Source: Pseudomonas orientalis (lineage in GTDB: Bacteria > Pseudomonadota > Gammaproteobacteria > Pseudomonadales > Pseudomonadaceae). Taken from it: a stretch of DNA of 64,000 nt. Below are positions 38,803-47,971 of the stretch, piece by piece. Within the stretch, counting starts at the first letter, position 1. Every line of letters begins with the position of its first letter. Made by a program: the position numbers and the translations under genes. The notes under the pieces were generated by a model that did no database searches, was not told where the DNA came from, and worked only from the letters and a program-made list of their open reading frames with translations. The stretch covers positions 556,501-620,500 of the forward strand of contig NZ_CP018049.1 of NCBI RefSeq assembly GCF_002934065.1, given 5' to 3'.

Positions 38803-40356
38803 TCAGCGGCTCAAATACATCCGCGTCGTAAGCAGGTACACCGGCAACCCCGACACCAGAATCAACAACGCCGCATAAGGCGCCGCCGCCGCAAACTCCA
38901 CATTCGAGGTATGCGCCCACACGGCGGTGGCCAAGGTGTTCAGCCCGGTCGGACTAAGCAGCAAGGTCGCGGTCAATTCCTTCATCGCATCCAGAAACAC
39001 CAGCGCAAACGCCGCACCCAATGCCGGGAAAATAATCGGCAGCGTCACCCGGCAAAACGCACTGAACGACGATGCGCCGAGCGTGCGCGCCGCCTCTTCC
39101 AGCTGTGGTGCAGCCTTGTTCAGCGCCGTGCGAATCGGCGCCTGGGCCAGGGGCAGGAACAACAGCGCATAGGCGATCAGCAACAGTGCCGACGTCTGAT
39201 ACAGCGCCGGCACGTAATGCAGTGCGAAATACACCAGGGTCAATGCAATCACTAGGCCGGGCAGGGCGTGCAGCAGGTACGGCAGGCGTTCGGCCCAGAT
39301 CGCCAGCTGGCCTTTGTAGCGCACCACCAGCAGGCCTACCGGCACCGCCAGCGCCAGGCACAACGCCGCGCCACCCAGGGAAAGTGCCAGGGACGATAAC
39401 AGCGCCTCACTGATGGCGGCGACCGGAAACGCCGCCGATGAGCCCACGGCCAGCCAATAACCAAGCATCCCCAGGGGAATGCCGCTGCCAATGATCGCCA
39501 GCGCCAGGCAATAGAGTTGGCCAAGCAGCGCCCATTTGCCCAGTTTCACCTGCTCGGCATGTCGCGCCGCGCCCTGGCCGATCCGCACATGACGACCCTT
39601 GCCGCGCACGCGCAGCTCCAGCCACAACAAGGTCAGGCACATCGCCAGCAGCACCGCCGAGAGCATCGCGGCGTTGGCGTTGCTGAACTCCAGTTCGAAC
39701 TGCTGGTAGATCGCCGTGGTGAAGGTCTGCAGGCCGATGATCGAGAGGGCGCCGAACTCCACCAGCATGTGCAATGCAATCAGCAGTGCTCCCGCCACCA
39801 GAGATGGCCACAGCAGCGGCAGGGTAATGCGCCGGAACACGCCCCAGCGATTCAGCCCCAGGGTGCGCGCCGACTCTTCCAGGGCCGGGTCCAGATTGCG
39901 CAGTGTGGCAGCCACCGGCAGAAAGACCAGCGGATACTTGGACAGGCTCATCACCAGGATCGCGCCGCCGAGACCTTCGAAGTTGGCGCTCAGCGACACC
40001 CAGGTAAAGCTGCTGACAAACGCCGGCACCGCAAACGGCAGGCACAGGATCACGCCCCAGAGGCGTCGCCCCGGCAGGTTGCTGCGTTCCAGCAACCAGG
40101 CCAGGGACAGGCCGACCACGCCGCACACGACCGTCACGCCGACCATCAGCGACAGGGTATTGCGCAGCAGCCCGAACACATAAGGCCGCCACAGCAGATG
40201 CACCGCCTGTGCCCAGCCGGCCTGCCAGGCCTTGAGCCCGACATACACCAGCGGCAGCAGGCTCAGGCCGACCAGGAACAGCACCGGCAGCAGCAGCCAG
40301 ATTGAAGGGCGTTTGCGCCGGGGGCGAAAGCCTGCGGCGCTGAGCGACGGGGTCAT
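38803..40356 (-). CDS. Fe3+ ABC transporter permease (FbpB/ThiP-like)
   Basis: A 517-residue inner-membrane protein with about twelve helices in two homologous halves, each with a BPD-transp loop (EESARTLGLNRWGVFRRITLPL and EEAARTLGASSFSAFCRVTLPI). This fused two-domain form is usual for FbpB/SfuB ferric permeases. Its ATG overlaps the stop of the upstream binding-protein gene. No ATPase gene lies nearby, so the nucleotide-binding subunit must be encoded elsewhere. Confidence 0.9.
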   Translation of the reverse strand: MTPSLSAAGFRPRRKRPSIWLLLPVLFLVGLSLLPLVYVGLKAWQAGWAQAVHLLWRPYVFGLLRNTLSLMVGVTVVCGVVGLSLAWLLERSNLPGRRLWGVILCLPFAVPAFVSSFTWVSLSANFEGLGGAILVMSLSKYPLVFLPVAATLRNLDPALEESARTLGLNRWGVFRRITLPLLWPSLVAGALLIALHMLVEFGALSIIGLQTFTTAIYQQFELEFSNANAAMLSAVLLAMCLTLLWLELRVRGKGRHVRIGQGAARHAEQVKLGKWALLGQLYCLALAIIGSGIPLGMLGYWLAVGSSAAFPVAAISEALLSSLALSLGGAALCLALAVPVGLLVVRYKGQLAIWAERLPYLLHALPGLVIALTLVYFALHYVPALYQTSALLLIAYALLFLPLAQAPIRTALNKAAPQLEEAARTLGASSFSAFCRVTLPIIFPALGAAFALVFLDAMKELTATLLLSPTGLNTLATAVWAHTSNVEFAAAAPYAALLILVSGLPVYLLTTRMYLSR

Positions 40357-41381
40357 CAGTTCAAGCCAACGTCACGTTCAAGTTCCAGCGCTTCCTCGGC
40401 ATTGCCCAGGTCGGCAGGGGTGACTCTCGGCGGCTGCAGTTCGCTGAAAGGCTTGAGGCCACGGTTGGACTCCATGCCTTTGCGCAGCGGGTATTCCGCC
40501 GAGGTGTTGGTGATCACACGCTGGCCTTCTTCACTGGCCATGAAGGCCAGCAGTTGCTGGGCTTCCTTGGGATGTTTACTGGACTTCAGCGCGGCAGCCG
40601 AAGACACCGTAATCAGGCCGCCGGCATCGCCGTCGGTGAAATAGTGCAGTTGAGAGTCGAGGTTGGTTTTTTCTTTCTTCAAGGCGAACCAGTAATAATT
40701 GTTCACCAGCACGGTGGCCACTTCGCCATTTTCAACGGCCTTGAGGGCCACCATGTTGTTGCTGTACACCTTGCCGAAGGCGCGCAGGCCGGTCAGCCAT
40801 TCTTCGGCCGCTTCACGCCCGTGCAGCTTGATGATCGCCACCGCCTGTTCCTGGAACGCACCGCTGGTGGGCACGAAGCCAACCTTGCCTTGCCACTCGG
40901 GGCCGGCGAAATCCAGCACCGATTTGGGCAGGTCTTTTTCGGCAATCAGCTTGGGGTTGAAGGCGACGACGCGGGTGCGTGCAGTCACGCCCATCCAGTC
41001 GCCATTGCTGCCGACGTAATCCTTGGGCAGCACGTCGAGGGTGCTGGCATCGATCTTCGCCAACAAGCCTTGCTCGCCGAGTTTGTTCAGCGGCGGCGAT
41101 TCTTCGGTGTAGATCACGTCGGCAGGGGAGCGGTCACTTTCTTCGACGACCTGGCTGGCCAGCTGGTTGCTGCTGCCTTTGCGCACGTTGACGTGAATGC
41201 CGGTCTTGGCTTCGAAGGCTTTGGCGAGTTCATCGCCGACTTCTTTGTGTTGGCCGTTGTAAAGGGTCAGGGAGACCTTGTCGGCAGAATAGGCGGCGGG
41301 TGAGAGCAGGGTCAGGCCGAGCAGAGTAAGAGACAGGCCACGCAGAAGGGATGTCTTGAATCGGGTATCGCGGATCATCAT
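40356..41381 (-). CDS. Fe3+ ABC transporter substrate-binding protein (FbpA-like)
   Basis: Periplasmic ferric-binding protein, 341 residues. A signal peptide ends at about residue 32 (LLSPAAYSA), followed by the FbpA-like N-terminus LTLYNGQHKEVGDELAKAF. The adjacent tyrosines of VNNYYWFAL match the Tyr pair that binds iron in FbpA. An ATG at 41381 is directly followed by another in frame. No Fur box could be assigned with confidence in the ~160 bp before the tRNA terminator. Confidence 0.9.
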   Translation of the reverse strand: MMIRDTRFKTSLLRGLSLTLLGLTLLSPAAYSADKVSLTLYNGQHKEVGDELAKAFEAKTGIHVNVRKGSSNQLASQVVEESDRSPADVIYTEESPPLNKLGEQGLLAKIDASTLDVLPKDYVGSNGDWMGVTARTRVVAFNPKLIAEKDLPKSVLDFAGPEWQGKVGFVPTSGAFQEQAVAIIKLHGREAAEEWLTGLRAFGKVYSNNMVALKAVENGEVATVLVNNYYWFALKKEKTNLDSQLHYFTDGDAGGLITVSSAAALKSSKHPKEAQQLLAFMASEEGQRVITNTSAEYPLRKGMESNRGLKPFSELQPPRVTPADLGNAEEALELERDVGLN

Positions 41382-41506
41382 CCGAAGTGTTCCTCGCTTA
41401 TGTGCAACAAATCACTACAAGGATAAACGATAAAGCTTCTCAAGTGCGGGCTTGAGGGTAATCGCGGGGAACGTTTTCAAGCCGGATTTTTCAAACCCCG
41501 GAAACG

Positions 41507-41529
41507 AAAAAACCCGCTTTCGCGGGTTT
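41507..41529 (-). terminator. Terminator of the first tRNA-Leu
   Basis: On the minus strand AAACCCGCG-AAA-GCGGGTTTTTT follows the tRNA 3' end after about 10 bp. Confidence 0.88.
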
Positions 41530-41539
41530 GATCTGAATT

Positions 41540-41626
41540 TGGTGCCCAGGAGAAGACTCGAACTTCCACGACCTTGCGATCACCAGCACCTGAAGCTGGC
41601 GTGTCTACCAATTTCACCACCTGGGC
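41540..41626 (-). tRNA. tRNA-Leu (anticodon CAG), copy 1
   Basis: An 87-nt class II tRNA with encoded CCA. The acceptor stem is GCCCAGG/CCTGGGC and the anticodon stem-loop is CCAGC-TTCAGGT-GCTGG, giving anticodon CAG. A variable arm (TGATCGCAAGGTCG) and a TTCGAGT T-loop follow. It reads CTG, the main leucine codon of this genome. It has its own promoter and terminator. Confidence 0.97.
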
Positions 41627-41661
41627 ATTATCAAGCAACGTTGCCGCTGTTGATGGGGCGA

Positions 41662-41690
41662 ACTATACGGCGGGCTTTTTGATCTGTAAA
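41662..41690 (-). promoter_or_regulatory. Sigma-70 promoter of tRNA-Leu copy 1
   Basis: Read on the minus strand: TTTACA, a 17-bp spacer, then TATAGT, about 35 bp upstream of the tRNA. Confidence 0.75.
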
Positions 41691-41747
41691 CCCCTGATTC
41701 GAAAAATATAAATCAATTTTTCCGTTAAAAATCAAAGGTCTGAAACG

Positions 41748-41770
41748 AAAAAACCCGCTTTCGCGGGTTT
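41748..41770 (-). terminator. Terminator of the second tRNA-Leu
   Basis: Same stem and T-run as the first copy, identical in sequence. It separates the two tRNA units. Confidence 0.88.
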
Positions 41771-41780
41771 GATCTGAATT

Positions 41781-41867
41781 TGGTGCCCAGGAGAAGACTC
41801 GAACTTCCACGACCTTGCGATCACCAGCACCTGAAGCTGGCGTGTCTACCAATTTCACCACCTGGGC
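41781..41867 (-). tRNA. tRNA-Leu (anticodon CAG), copy 2
   Basis: Identical to the first copy over all 87 nt, including CCA. It lies 241 bp away as part of a direct duplication that includes promoter and terminator. Confidence 0.97.
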
Positions 41868-41902
41868 ATTATCTGACAACGTTGCCGTCGTCGATGGCGC
41901 GC

Positions 41903-41931
41903 ACTATACGGAGCGATATTTACCCTGTAAA
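41903..41931 (-). promoter_or_regulatory. Sigma-70 promoter of tRNA-Leu copy 2
   Basis: Minus-strand TTTACA, 17 bp, TATAGT, followed by a GC-rich discriminator (GCGCGCC), the kind seen at stringently controlled stable-RNA promoters. Spacing and hexamers are the same as in copy 1, while the spacer differs. Confidence 0.78.
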
Positions 41932-42092
41932 CCCCTGCCATGAAAAAAGCCTGGAAAATTTCGCCAATGGTCGTGCAAGGTGCGCGCCGGGGGTTGCAAA
42001 GGGCTTTAAAAGGCTTGATGACGTCTGAAATTTCCCGTTTCAATACGCGTATGCCAAACTAACCCGCATATAGACAAGGTGAAAACTCTCTA

Positions 42093-44723
42093 ATGGCCGA
42101 TTGGCAGTCCCTCGATCCCGAGGCCGCTCGTGAAGCGGAAAAATATGAAAACCCTATTCCTAGCCGTGAACTGATCCTGGCGCACCTCGCCGATCGTGGT
42201 TCGCCTGCTAGCCGCGAGCAGTTGGTTGAAGAATTCGGTCTGACCACCGAAGACCAGCTCGAAGCCCTGCGCCGCCGTCTGCGTGCGATGGAGCGCGATG
42301 CTCAGTTGATCTACACCCGCCGTGGCACTTACGCGCCGGTCGACAAGCTCGACCTGATCCTGGGCCGCATCGCCGGCCATCGGGACGGCTTCGGTTTCCT
42401 GATCCCGGATGACGGCAGTGACGACCTGTTCATGAGCCCTGCGCAGATGCGCCTGGTGTTCGATGGCGACCGTGCGCTGGCGCGTGTGTCCGGCCTGGAC
42501 CGTCGTGGGCGTCGTGAGGGCGTGATCGTCGAAGTGGTGTCCCGTGCCCACGAGTCCATCGTCGGCCGTTACTTCGAAGAAGGCGGCATCGGCTTTGTGG
42601 TGCCGGACAACCCGAAGGTCCAGCAGGAAGTGCTGATCACCCCGGGCCGCAATGGCGCCGCCAAGGTCGGCCAGTTCGTCGAGGTGAAAATCACCCACTG
42701 GCCGACTGCGCGGTTCCAGCCCCAGGGCGATATCGTTGAGGTGGTCGGCAACTACATGGCGCCGGGCATGGAAATCGACGTGGCGCTGCGCACCTACGAT
42801 ATTCCTCACGTCTGGCCGGATGCCGTGCTCAAGGAAGCCGCCAAGCTCAAGCCGGAAGTTGAAGACAAAGACAAAGAAAAACGCATCGACCTGCGCCATC
42901 TGCCGTTCGTCACCATCGACGGCGAAGATGCGCGCGACTTCGATGACGCGGTCTACTGTGAAGCCAAGCCGGGCAAGCTGCGCCTGTTCTCCGGCGGCTG
43001 GAAGCTGTACGTCGCGATTGCCGACGTGTCCAGCTACGTGAAGATCGGTTCGGCCCTGGATAACGAAGCCCAGGTGCGCGGCAACTCCGTGTACTTCCCT
43101 GAGCGCGTGATCCCGATGTTGCCGGAGCAGCTGTCCAACGGCCTGTGCTCGCTGAACCCGAAAGTCGACCGTTTGGCCATGGTGTGCGAGATGACCATCT
43201 CCAAAACCGGCGAAATGACCGACTACCAGTTCTACGAAGCGGTGATTCACTCCCAGGCGCGCCTGACCTACAACAAGGTCAGCACCATCCTGGAAGCGCC
43301 GAAGACCAGTGAAGCCAAGGCCCTGCGCAGCGAATACGCCGACGTGGTGCCGCACCTCAAGCAGCTGTACTCGCTGTACAAGGTGTTGCTGGGCGCCCGC
43401 CACACCCGTGGCGCGATCGATTTTGAAACCCAGGAAACCCGGATTGTCTTCGGTTCCGAGCGCAAGATCGCTGCCATCACGCCGACCACCCGTAACGACG
43501 CGCACAAGCTGATCGAGGAATGCATGCTGGCGGCCAACGTGGCCACCGCTGAATTCCTGAAGAAGCACGAGATTCCTGCGTTGTACCGCGTCCACGACGG
43601 TCCGCCGCCGGAGCGCTTGGAAAAACTGCGCGCGTTCCTTGGCGAGCTCGGCCTGTCCCTGCACAAAGGCAAGGATGGCCCGACGCCGAAGGATTACCAG
43701 GCCCTGCTGGCCAGCATCAAGGACCGTCCGGATTACCACGTGATCCAGACCGTGATGCTGCGCTCGTTGAGCCAGGCGGTGTACAGCGCCGATAACCAGG
43801 GCCACTTCGGCCTGAATTACGAGGCGTACACCCACTTCACTTCGCCGATCCGCCGTTACCCGGACTTGCTCACGCACCGCGCGATCCGCAGCGTGATCCA
43901 TTCCAAGCAGAACACCCCGCACGTCAAGCGCGCCGGTGCCATGACCATTCCGAAGGCACGGATCTATCCGTACGACGAAGCGGCGCTTGAGCAGTTGGGC
44001 GAGCAGTGCTCCATGAGCGAGCGTCGCGCCGACGAAGCCACCCGCGACGTGGTGAACTGGCTCAAGTGCGAGTTCATGAAGGACCGCGTGGGCGAATCGT
44101 TCCCGGGTGTGATCACCGCCGTGACCGGTTTCGGCCTGTTCGTCGAGCTGACCGACATCTACGTCGAGGGTCTGGTGCACGTCACCGCCTTGCCGGGTGA
44201 CTACTACCACTTCGATCCTGTGCACCATCGCCTGGCAGGCGAGCGCACCGGTCGCAGCTTCCGCCTGGGCGATACCGTGGAAGTGCAGGTCATGCGTGTC
44301 GATCTGGACGAGCGCAAGATCGACTTCGGCATGCCTGACAAGCCCGCAGAGCCGGCTGGCCGCAAAAAGCGTGGCAGCGAAACCGCAGCGCCGGCGTCCA
44401 AGGGCAAGGCTTCCAGCGCGAAGACGGCTGCCGAGCCTGCACCTGCCAAGACCGGGCGTCGTTCTTCGGCCAAGGACAAGGCCCCTGAAGCCTACCGTCC
44501 AAGCGATGCCGCGGCGAAAAATGCCGAGCTGCGCAAGAGCCGCGAGTTGAAGCAGCAGTTGCTCAACGAAGCCAAAAGCGGTGGTAAAGCGGCGTCTGGG
44601 GGAAAGTCCCAAGGGGCGGAAAAACCGTCGAGCAAACCGAGTAAACACCGTAAAGGCCCGCCTAAAGCGGGTTCGGCCCCCGCGAAAAGCGGCGGGTCGC
44701 GCAAACCTAAGGCCAAGTCATGA
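42093..44723 (+). CDS. rnr: Ribonuclease R
   Basis: 3'-5' exoribonuclease that degrades structured RNA. The 876 residues hold an N-terminal helix-turn-helix-like region, two cold-shock domains, the RNB catalytic domain (TIDGEDARDFDDAVY with the Mg2+-binding Asp cluster), an S1 domain (SFPGVITAVTGFGLFVEL) and a basic Lys/Ala-rich tail from about residue 750. It is longer than E. coli RNase R (813), mainly through the tail. The 3' end overlaps rlmB (ATGA). Confidence 0.96.
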   Translation: MADWQSLDPEAAREAEKYENPIPSRELILAHLADRGSPASREQLVEEFGLTTEDQLEALRRRLRAMERDAQLIYTRRGTYAPVDKLDLILGRIAGHRDGFGFLIPDDGSDDLFMSPAQMRLVFDGDRALARVSGLDRRGRREGVIVEVVSRAHESIVGRYFEEGGIGFVVPDNPKVQQEVLITPGRNGAAKVGQFVEVKITHWPTARFQPQGDIVEVVGNYMAPGMEIDVALRTYDIPHVWPDAVLKEAAKLKPEVEDKDKEKRIDLRHLPFVTIDGEDARDFDDAVYCEAKPGKLRLFSGGWKLYVAIADVSSYVKIGSALDNEAQVRGNSVYFPERVIPMLPEQLSNGLCSLNPKVDRLAMVCEMTISKTGEMTDYQFYEAVIHSQARLTYNKVSTILEAPKTSEAKALRSEYADVVPHLKQLYSLYKVLLGARHTRGAIDFETQETRIVFGSERKIAAITPTTRNDAHKLIEECMLAANVATAEFLKKHEIPALYRVHDGPPPERLEKLRAFLGELGLSLHKGKDGPTPKDYQALLASIKDRPDYHVIQTVMLRSLSQAVYSADNQGHFGLNYEAYTHFTSPIRRYPDLLTHRAIRSVIHSKQNTPHVKRAGAMTIPKARIYPYDEAALEQLGEQCSMSERRADEATRDVVNWLKCEFMKDRVGESFPGVITAVTGFGLFVELTDIYVEGLVHVTALPGDYYHFDPVHHRLAGERTGRSFRLGDTVEVQVMRVDLDERKIDFGMPDKPAEPAGRKKRGSETAAPASKGKASSAKTAAEPAPAKTGRRSSAKDKAPEAYRPSDAAAKNAELRKSRELKQQLLNEAKSGGKAASGGKSQGAEKPSSKPSKHRKGPPKAGSAPAKSGGSRKPKAKS

Positions 44724-45475
44724 GTCTGGAAAAAATCTACGGCGTGCACGCCGTAGAAGCACTGCTGCGTCACCACCCCAAGCGCGTCAAGCAGGTGTGG
44801 CTGGCGGAAGGTCGCAGCGAGCCACGCGTGCAGACGCTGGTCGAGCTGGCCACCCAGAACAAGGTTGCCATCGGCCAGGCCGAACGCCGTGAAATGGACG
44901 TATGGGTAGAAGGCGTTCACCAGGGCGTAGTGGCCGACGTCAGCCCGAGTCAGGTGTGGGGCGAAGCCATGCTCGACGAGCTGCTCGACCGTACCGAAGG
45001 CGCACCCTTGCTGCTGGTACTGGACGGCGTGACCGATCCGCACAACCTCGGCGCCTGCCTGCGTTCGGCGGATGCGGCCGGCGCGCTGGCAGTGATCGTG
45101 CCTAAAGACAAGTCGGCCACCCTCACGCCGGTCGTGCGTAAAGTGGCCTGCGGCGCGGCGGAAGTGATTCCGCTGGTGGCCGTGACCAACCTGGCGCGCA
45201 CCCTGGAGAAGCTTCAGCAGCGCGGCTTGTGGATTGTCGGCACGGCAGGCGAGGCCGAAGTCAGCATCTACGACCAGGACCTCACCGGCCCGACCATCCT
45301 GATCATGGGCGCCGAAGGCAAGGGCATGCGTCGCCTGACCCGCGAGCATTGCGATTACCTGGTGCACTTGCCGATGGCCGGCAGCGTCAGCAGCTTGAAC
45401 GTGTCGGTGGCGACGGGCGTATGCCTGTTCGAAGCGCGGCGTCAGCGCGGTGCCAAGGCCAAGACCAAGAAGTAA
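44720..45475 (+). CDS. rlmB: 23S rRNA (guanosine-2'-O-)-methyltransferase RlmB
   Basis: Methylates Gm2251 in the peptidyl-transferase P loop. The 251 residues have an N-terminal substrate-binding domain and a SPOUT methyltransferase domain. The three trefoil-knot motifs are NLGACLRSADAAG, IMGAEGKGMR and PMAGSVSSLNVSVA. It overlaps rnr by 4 bp. Confidence 0.96.
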   Translation: MSLEKIYGVHAVEALLRHHPKRVKQVWLAEGRSEPRVQTLVELATQNKVAIGQAERREMDVWVEGVHQGVVADVSPSQVWGEAMLDELLDRTEGAPLLLVLDGVTDPHNLGACLRSADAAGALAVIVPKDKSATLTPVVRKVACGAAEVIPLVAVTNLARTLEKLQQRGLWIVGTAGEAEVSIYDQDLTGPTILIMGAEGKGMRRLTREHCDYLVHLPMAGSVSSLNVSVATGVCLFEARRQRGAKAKTKK

Positions 45476-45497
45476 GCCGGGCCTGGCCTGGATCAAA

Positions 45498-45588
45498 ATG
45501 TGGGAGGGGGCTTGCCCCCGATAGCGGTATTTCATTTACAGATGTTGTGACTGACCCACTGCAATCGGGAGCAAGCCCCCTCCCACAG
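45498..45588. repeat. REPIN
   Basis: Inverted REP pair directly after rlmB. The right copy has a substitution (CAATCGGGAGCAAGCCCCC). Confidence 0.88.
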
Positions 45589-45635
45589 TTGTTTTTGTGG
45601 TGTTTGGGCGATTGTTCAAATAATCACCAATCACC

Positions 45636-45664
45636 TTGCGCGCTTTCTCCCCCTTCTCTACAAT
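45636..45664 (+). promoter_or_regulatory. Sigma-70 promoter of the rpsF operon
   Basis: TTGCGC, a 17-bp spacer, then TACAAT. It implies a leader of about 115 nt before rpsF that contains a perfect hairpin (AGGCAC-GCAT-GTGCCT, 45686-45701). The S6 operon in other bacteria is autoregulated by S6:S18 through its leader; whether this leader does so cannot be shown here. Confidence 0.6.
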
Positions 45665-45784
45665 TGCGCCCCTTGCCCACCTGGCAGGCACGCATGTGCC
45701 TCCCCTGCGGCAAGATCCATAAGTGTCATTCACTCCTTGTCTGACCGTTTTTGAGCGGCAGGCTACAACCCGTAAGGAGCATTC

Positions 45785-46207
45785 ATGCGTCATTACGAAA
45801 TCATCTTTTTGGTCCACCCGGATCAAAGCGAGCAAGTCGGCGGCATGGTTGAGCGTTACACCAAGCTGATCGAAGAAGACGGCGGCAAAATCCACCGTCT
45901 GGAAGATTGGGGCCGTCGTCAACTGGCCTACGCAATCAACAATGTTCACAAGGCTCACTACGTGATGCTGAACGTTGAGTGCACCGGCAAGGCCCTGGCC
46001 GAGCTGGAAGACAACTTCCGCTACAACGATGCAGTGATCCGTAACCTGGTCATCCGTCGCGAAGAAGCCGTTACCGGTCAATCCGAGATGCTCAAGGCTG
46101 AAGAAAACCGCAGTGAGCGCCGTGAGCGTCGCGACCGTCCTGAGCACGAAGGCGCTGATAGCGCTGATAGTGATGACAGCGACAACAGCGATAACGCTGA
46201 CGAGTAA
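45785..46207 (+). CDS. rpsF: 30S ribosomal protein S6
   Basis: Binds 16S rRNA with S18 on the 30S platform. The 140 residues start with [18 protein letters not shown] and have the family ferredoxin-like fold up to about residue 100. The acidic Asp/Ser-rich tail ([16 protein letters not shown]) recalls the glutamylated tail region of E. coli S6. ATG follows TAAGGAGCATTC. Confidence 0.97.
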   Translation: MRHYEIIFLVHPDQSEQVGGMVERYTKLIEEDGGKIHRLEDWGRRQLAYAINNVHKAHYVMLNVECTGKALAELEDNFRYNDAVIRNLVIRREEAVTGQSEMLKAEENRSERRERRDRPEHEGADSADSDDSDNSDNADE

Positions 46208-46235
46208 TCCACGGACCTTTTAAGGAGCCTATCAA

Positions 46236-46466
46236 ATGGCACGTTTCTTCCGTCGTCGTAAATTCTGCCGCTTCACCGCTGAAGACGTGAAAGAGATCGA
46301 TTACAAAGATCTCAACACTCTGAAAGCCTACGTATCCGAGACCGGCAAAATCGTTCCAAGCCGTATCACCGGTACCAAAGCACGTTATCAGCGTCAGCTG
46401 GCCACCGCTATCAAGCGCGCCCGCTTCCTGGCCCTGCTGGCCTACACCGACAGCCACGGCCGCTGA
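46236..46466 (+). CDS. rpsR: 30S ribosomal protein S18
   Basis: 76-residue basic protein with the family N-terminus [18 protein letters not shown] and the conserved [20 protein letters not shown]. It lies 28 bp after rpsF behind TAAGGAGCC. Confidence 0.98.
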
Positions 46467-46502
46467 GACCGGGCAGTCGACAAGTAGTAAGGGATTGAAT
46501 GC

Positions 46503-47396
46503 ATGCGCGCCTTAGCTGAGTTCATCATGCGCGGTCGTGTGCAGGCCACTCTGGTAGTGGCTGGCTGTGCGGCATTGCCGTTGCTTTATTGGTTGGGTGC
46601 TGCCGCTGGATGCCTTGTGCTCCTGCGGCGCGGTTTGAAGGACGCCCGGGGCGTTCTTGCCCTGGGTTTGTTGCCGGCCTTGATCTGGTGGCTGCAAATG
46701 GGTGATCCACGGGTACTTCTGGTACTGCTGGGGTCATCGAGCCTTGCGTTGGTTCTGCGCGCAAGTGAGTCCTGGGTCCGTACGCTGCTGGTCAGCGTGG
46801 CATTGGGGTTGGTGTACTCAGTGATGCTTGGCGCGGCTTTCCGCCCGCAAATCGAGGCGCTGGCGCAGGAGATCGTCAAGATCCTGCCGCTGGCCCTCGG
46901 GGATCTCTACCAGCAGTTGTCGGTAGATGAGCGAGCGCGGTTTGCGTCACTGATTGCGCCGGTCCTGACCGGCCTGATTGCGGCTTTGCTGCAGGTTGTC
47001 AGCGTGCTGAGCCTGATTCTTGGGCGTTATTGGCAGGCGTTGTTGTATAACCCGGGTGGTTTTGGTCGCGAGTTTCGCAGTATCAGGATTCCCGCGGGAC
47101 CGGCGATGTTGCTGCTGGCGTGCATGGTTGTCGGACCGAACTTCGGTCCACAGATGGCCTTGCTGGCGCCGATTTGCAGCGTACCGCTGGTGTTTGCCGG
47201 GCTGGCCCTGATTCATGGGCTGGTGGCGCGAAAGCGCCTGGCCAGGTTCTGGCTGGTGGGGTTGTACGTCACGCTGTTGCTGTTCATGCAGCTGATCTAT
47301 CCGTTACTCGTGGTCCTGGCCATTGTCGACGGCCTGATTGATTTTCGCGGACGTCTGGCGTCGAAAGATGCCGATAGCGCGAACGGTGAAGGTTAA
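46503..47396 (+). CDS. Polytopic membrane protein of the S6-L9 operon (DUF2232/YybS-like)
   Basis: A 297-residue hydrophobic protein with about eight helices and no signal peptide. It lies between rpsR and rplI, where other pseudomonads carry the same hypothetical gene. The pattern (LLYWLGAAAGCLVLLRRGLKDA at the start, LVVLAIVDGLIDFRGRL at the end) fits the DUF2232/YybS group. Function unknown; co-expression with ribosomal proteins is suggested by spacing of 36 bp and 18 bp to its neighbours. Confidence 0.8.
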   Translation: MRALAEFIMRGRVQATLVVAGCAALPLLYWLGAAAGCLVLLRRGLKDARGVLALGLLPALIWWLQMGDPRVLLVLLGSSSLALVLRASESWVRTLLVSVALGLVYSVMLGAAFRPQIEALAQEIVKILPLALGDLYQQLSVDERARFASLIAPVLTGLIAALLQVVSVLSLILGRYWQALLYNPGGFGREFRSIRIPAGPAMLLLACMVVGPNFGPQMALLAPICSVPLVFAGLALIHGLVARKRLARFWLVGLYVTLLLFMQLIYPLLVVLAIVDGLIDFRGRLASKDADSANGEG

Positions 47397-47414
47397 AAGT
47401 TAGAGGATTTTCAC

Positions 47415-47861
47415 ATGCAACTGATCCTTCTGGAAAAAGTCGCCAACCTGGGCAACCTGGGCGACAAAGTGAACGTTAAGGCCGGCTACGGTCGTAACTA
47501 CCTGCTGCCATACGGCAAAGCCACCGCTGCAACCGCTGCCAACCTGGCTGCGTTTGAAGAGCGTCGCGCTGAGCTGGAAAAAGCCGCAGCAGACAAAAAA
47601 GCGTCGGCCGAAACTCGCGCTGCCCAACTGGCTGAGCTGGAAGTGACTATCACTGCCACTGCCGGTGACGAAGGCAAGCTGTTCGGTTCGATCGGCACTC
47701 ACGACATCGCTGATGCACTGACCGCCTCCGGCGTTGAAGTGCAGAAGAGCGAAGTTCGTCTGCCGAACGGCACCATCCGCAACGTAGGCGAATTCGACGT
47801 AGCCGTGCACCTGCACGCCGAAGTTGAAGCCACCGTACGCGTTGTCGTGGTAGCAGCTTAA
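47415..47861 (+). CDS. rplI: 50S ribosomal protein L9
   Basis: 148 residues with the N-terminal rRNA-binding lobe ([32 protein letters not shown]), the long connecting helix (~40-75) and the C-terminal lobe ([16 protein letters not shown]). Ribosome-binding site AGAGGATTTTCAC. Confidence 0.98.
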   Translation: MQLILLEKVANLGNLGDKVNVKAGYGRNYLLPYGKATAATAANLAAFEERRAELEKAAADKKASAETRAAQLAELEVTITATAGDEGKLFGSIGTHDIADALTASGVEVQKSEVRLPNGTIRNVGEFDVAVHLHAEVEATVRVVVVAA

Positions 47862-47908
47862 GTCGCACCTAACTGACTGGCACCTCGTGTGCCAGCCGGT
47901 TAACATCG

Positions 47909-47946
47909 GGCACGATCCTGTTTACAGGTCGTGCCTTTTGTTTTTT
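47909..47946 (+). terminator. Rho-independent terminator after rplI
   Basis: GGCACGA-(T)-CCTG-TTTA-CAGG-TCGTGCC with one bulge, then TTTTGTTTTTTT. It ends 26 bp before the dnaB start. Confidence 0.9.
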
Positions 47947-47971
47947 TACACACCCCGAATTTCAAGTGGCC

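Noticed and set aside
47876..47894. TGGCAC-N5-GTGC, resembling a sigma-54 promoter after rplI
   Set aside because: It is an inverted repeat (CTGGCAC-CTCGT-GTGCCAG) directly after the rplI stop and next to the terminator, so it fits 3'-end structure better; the TTGC part is imperfect.
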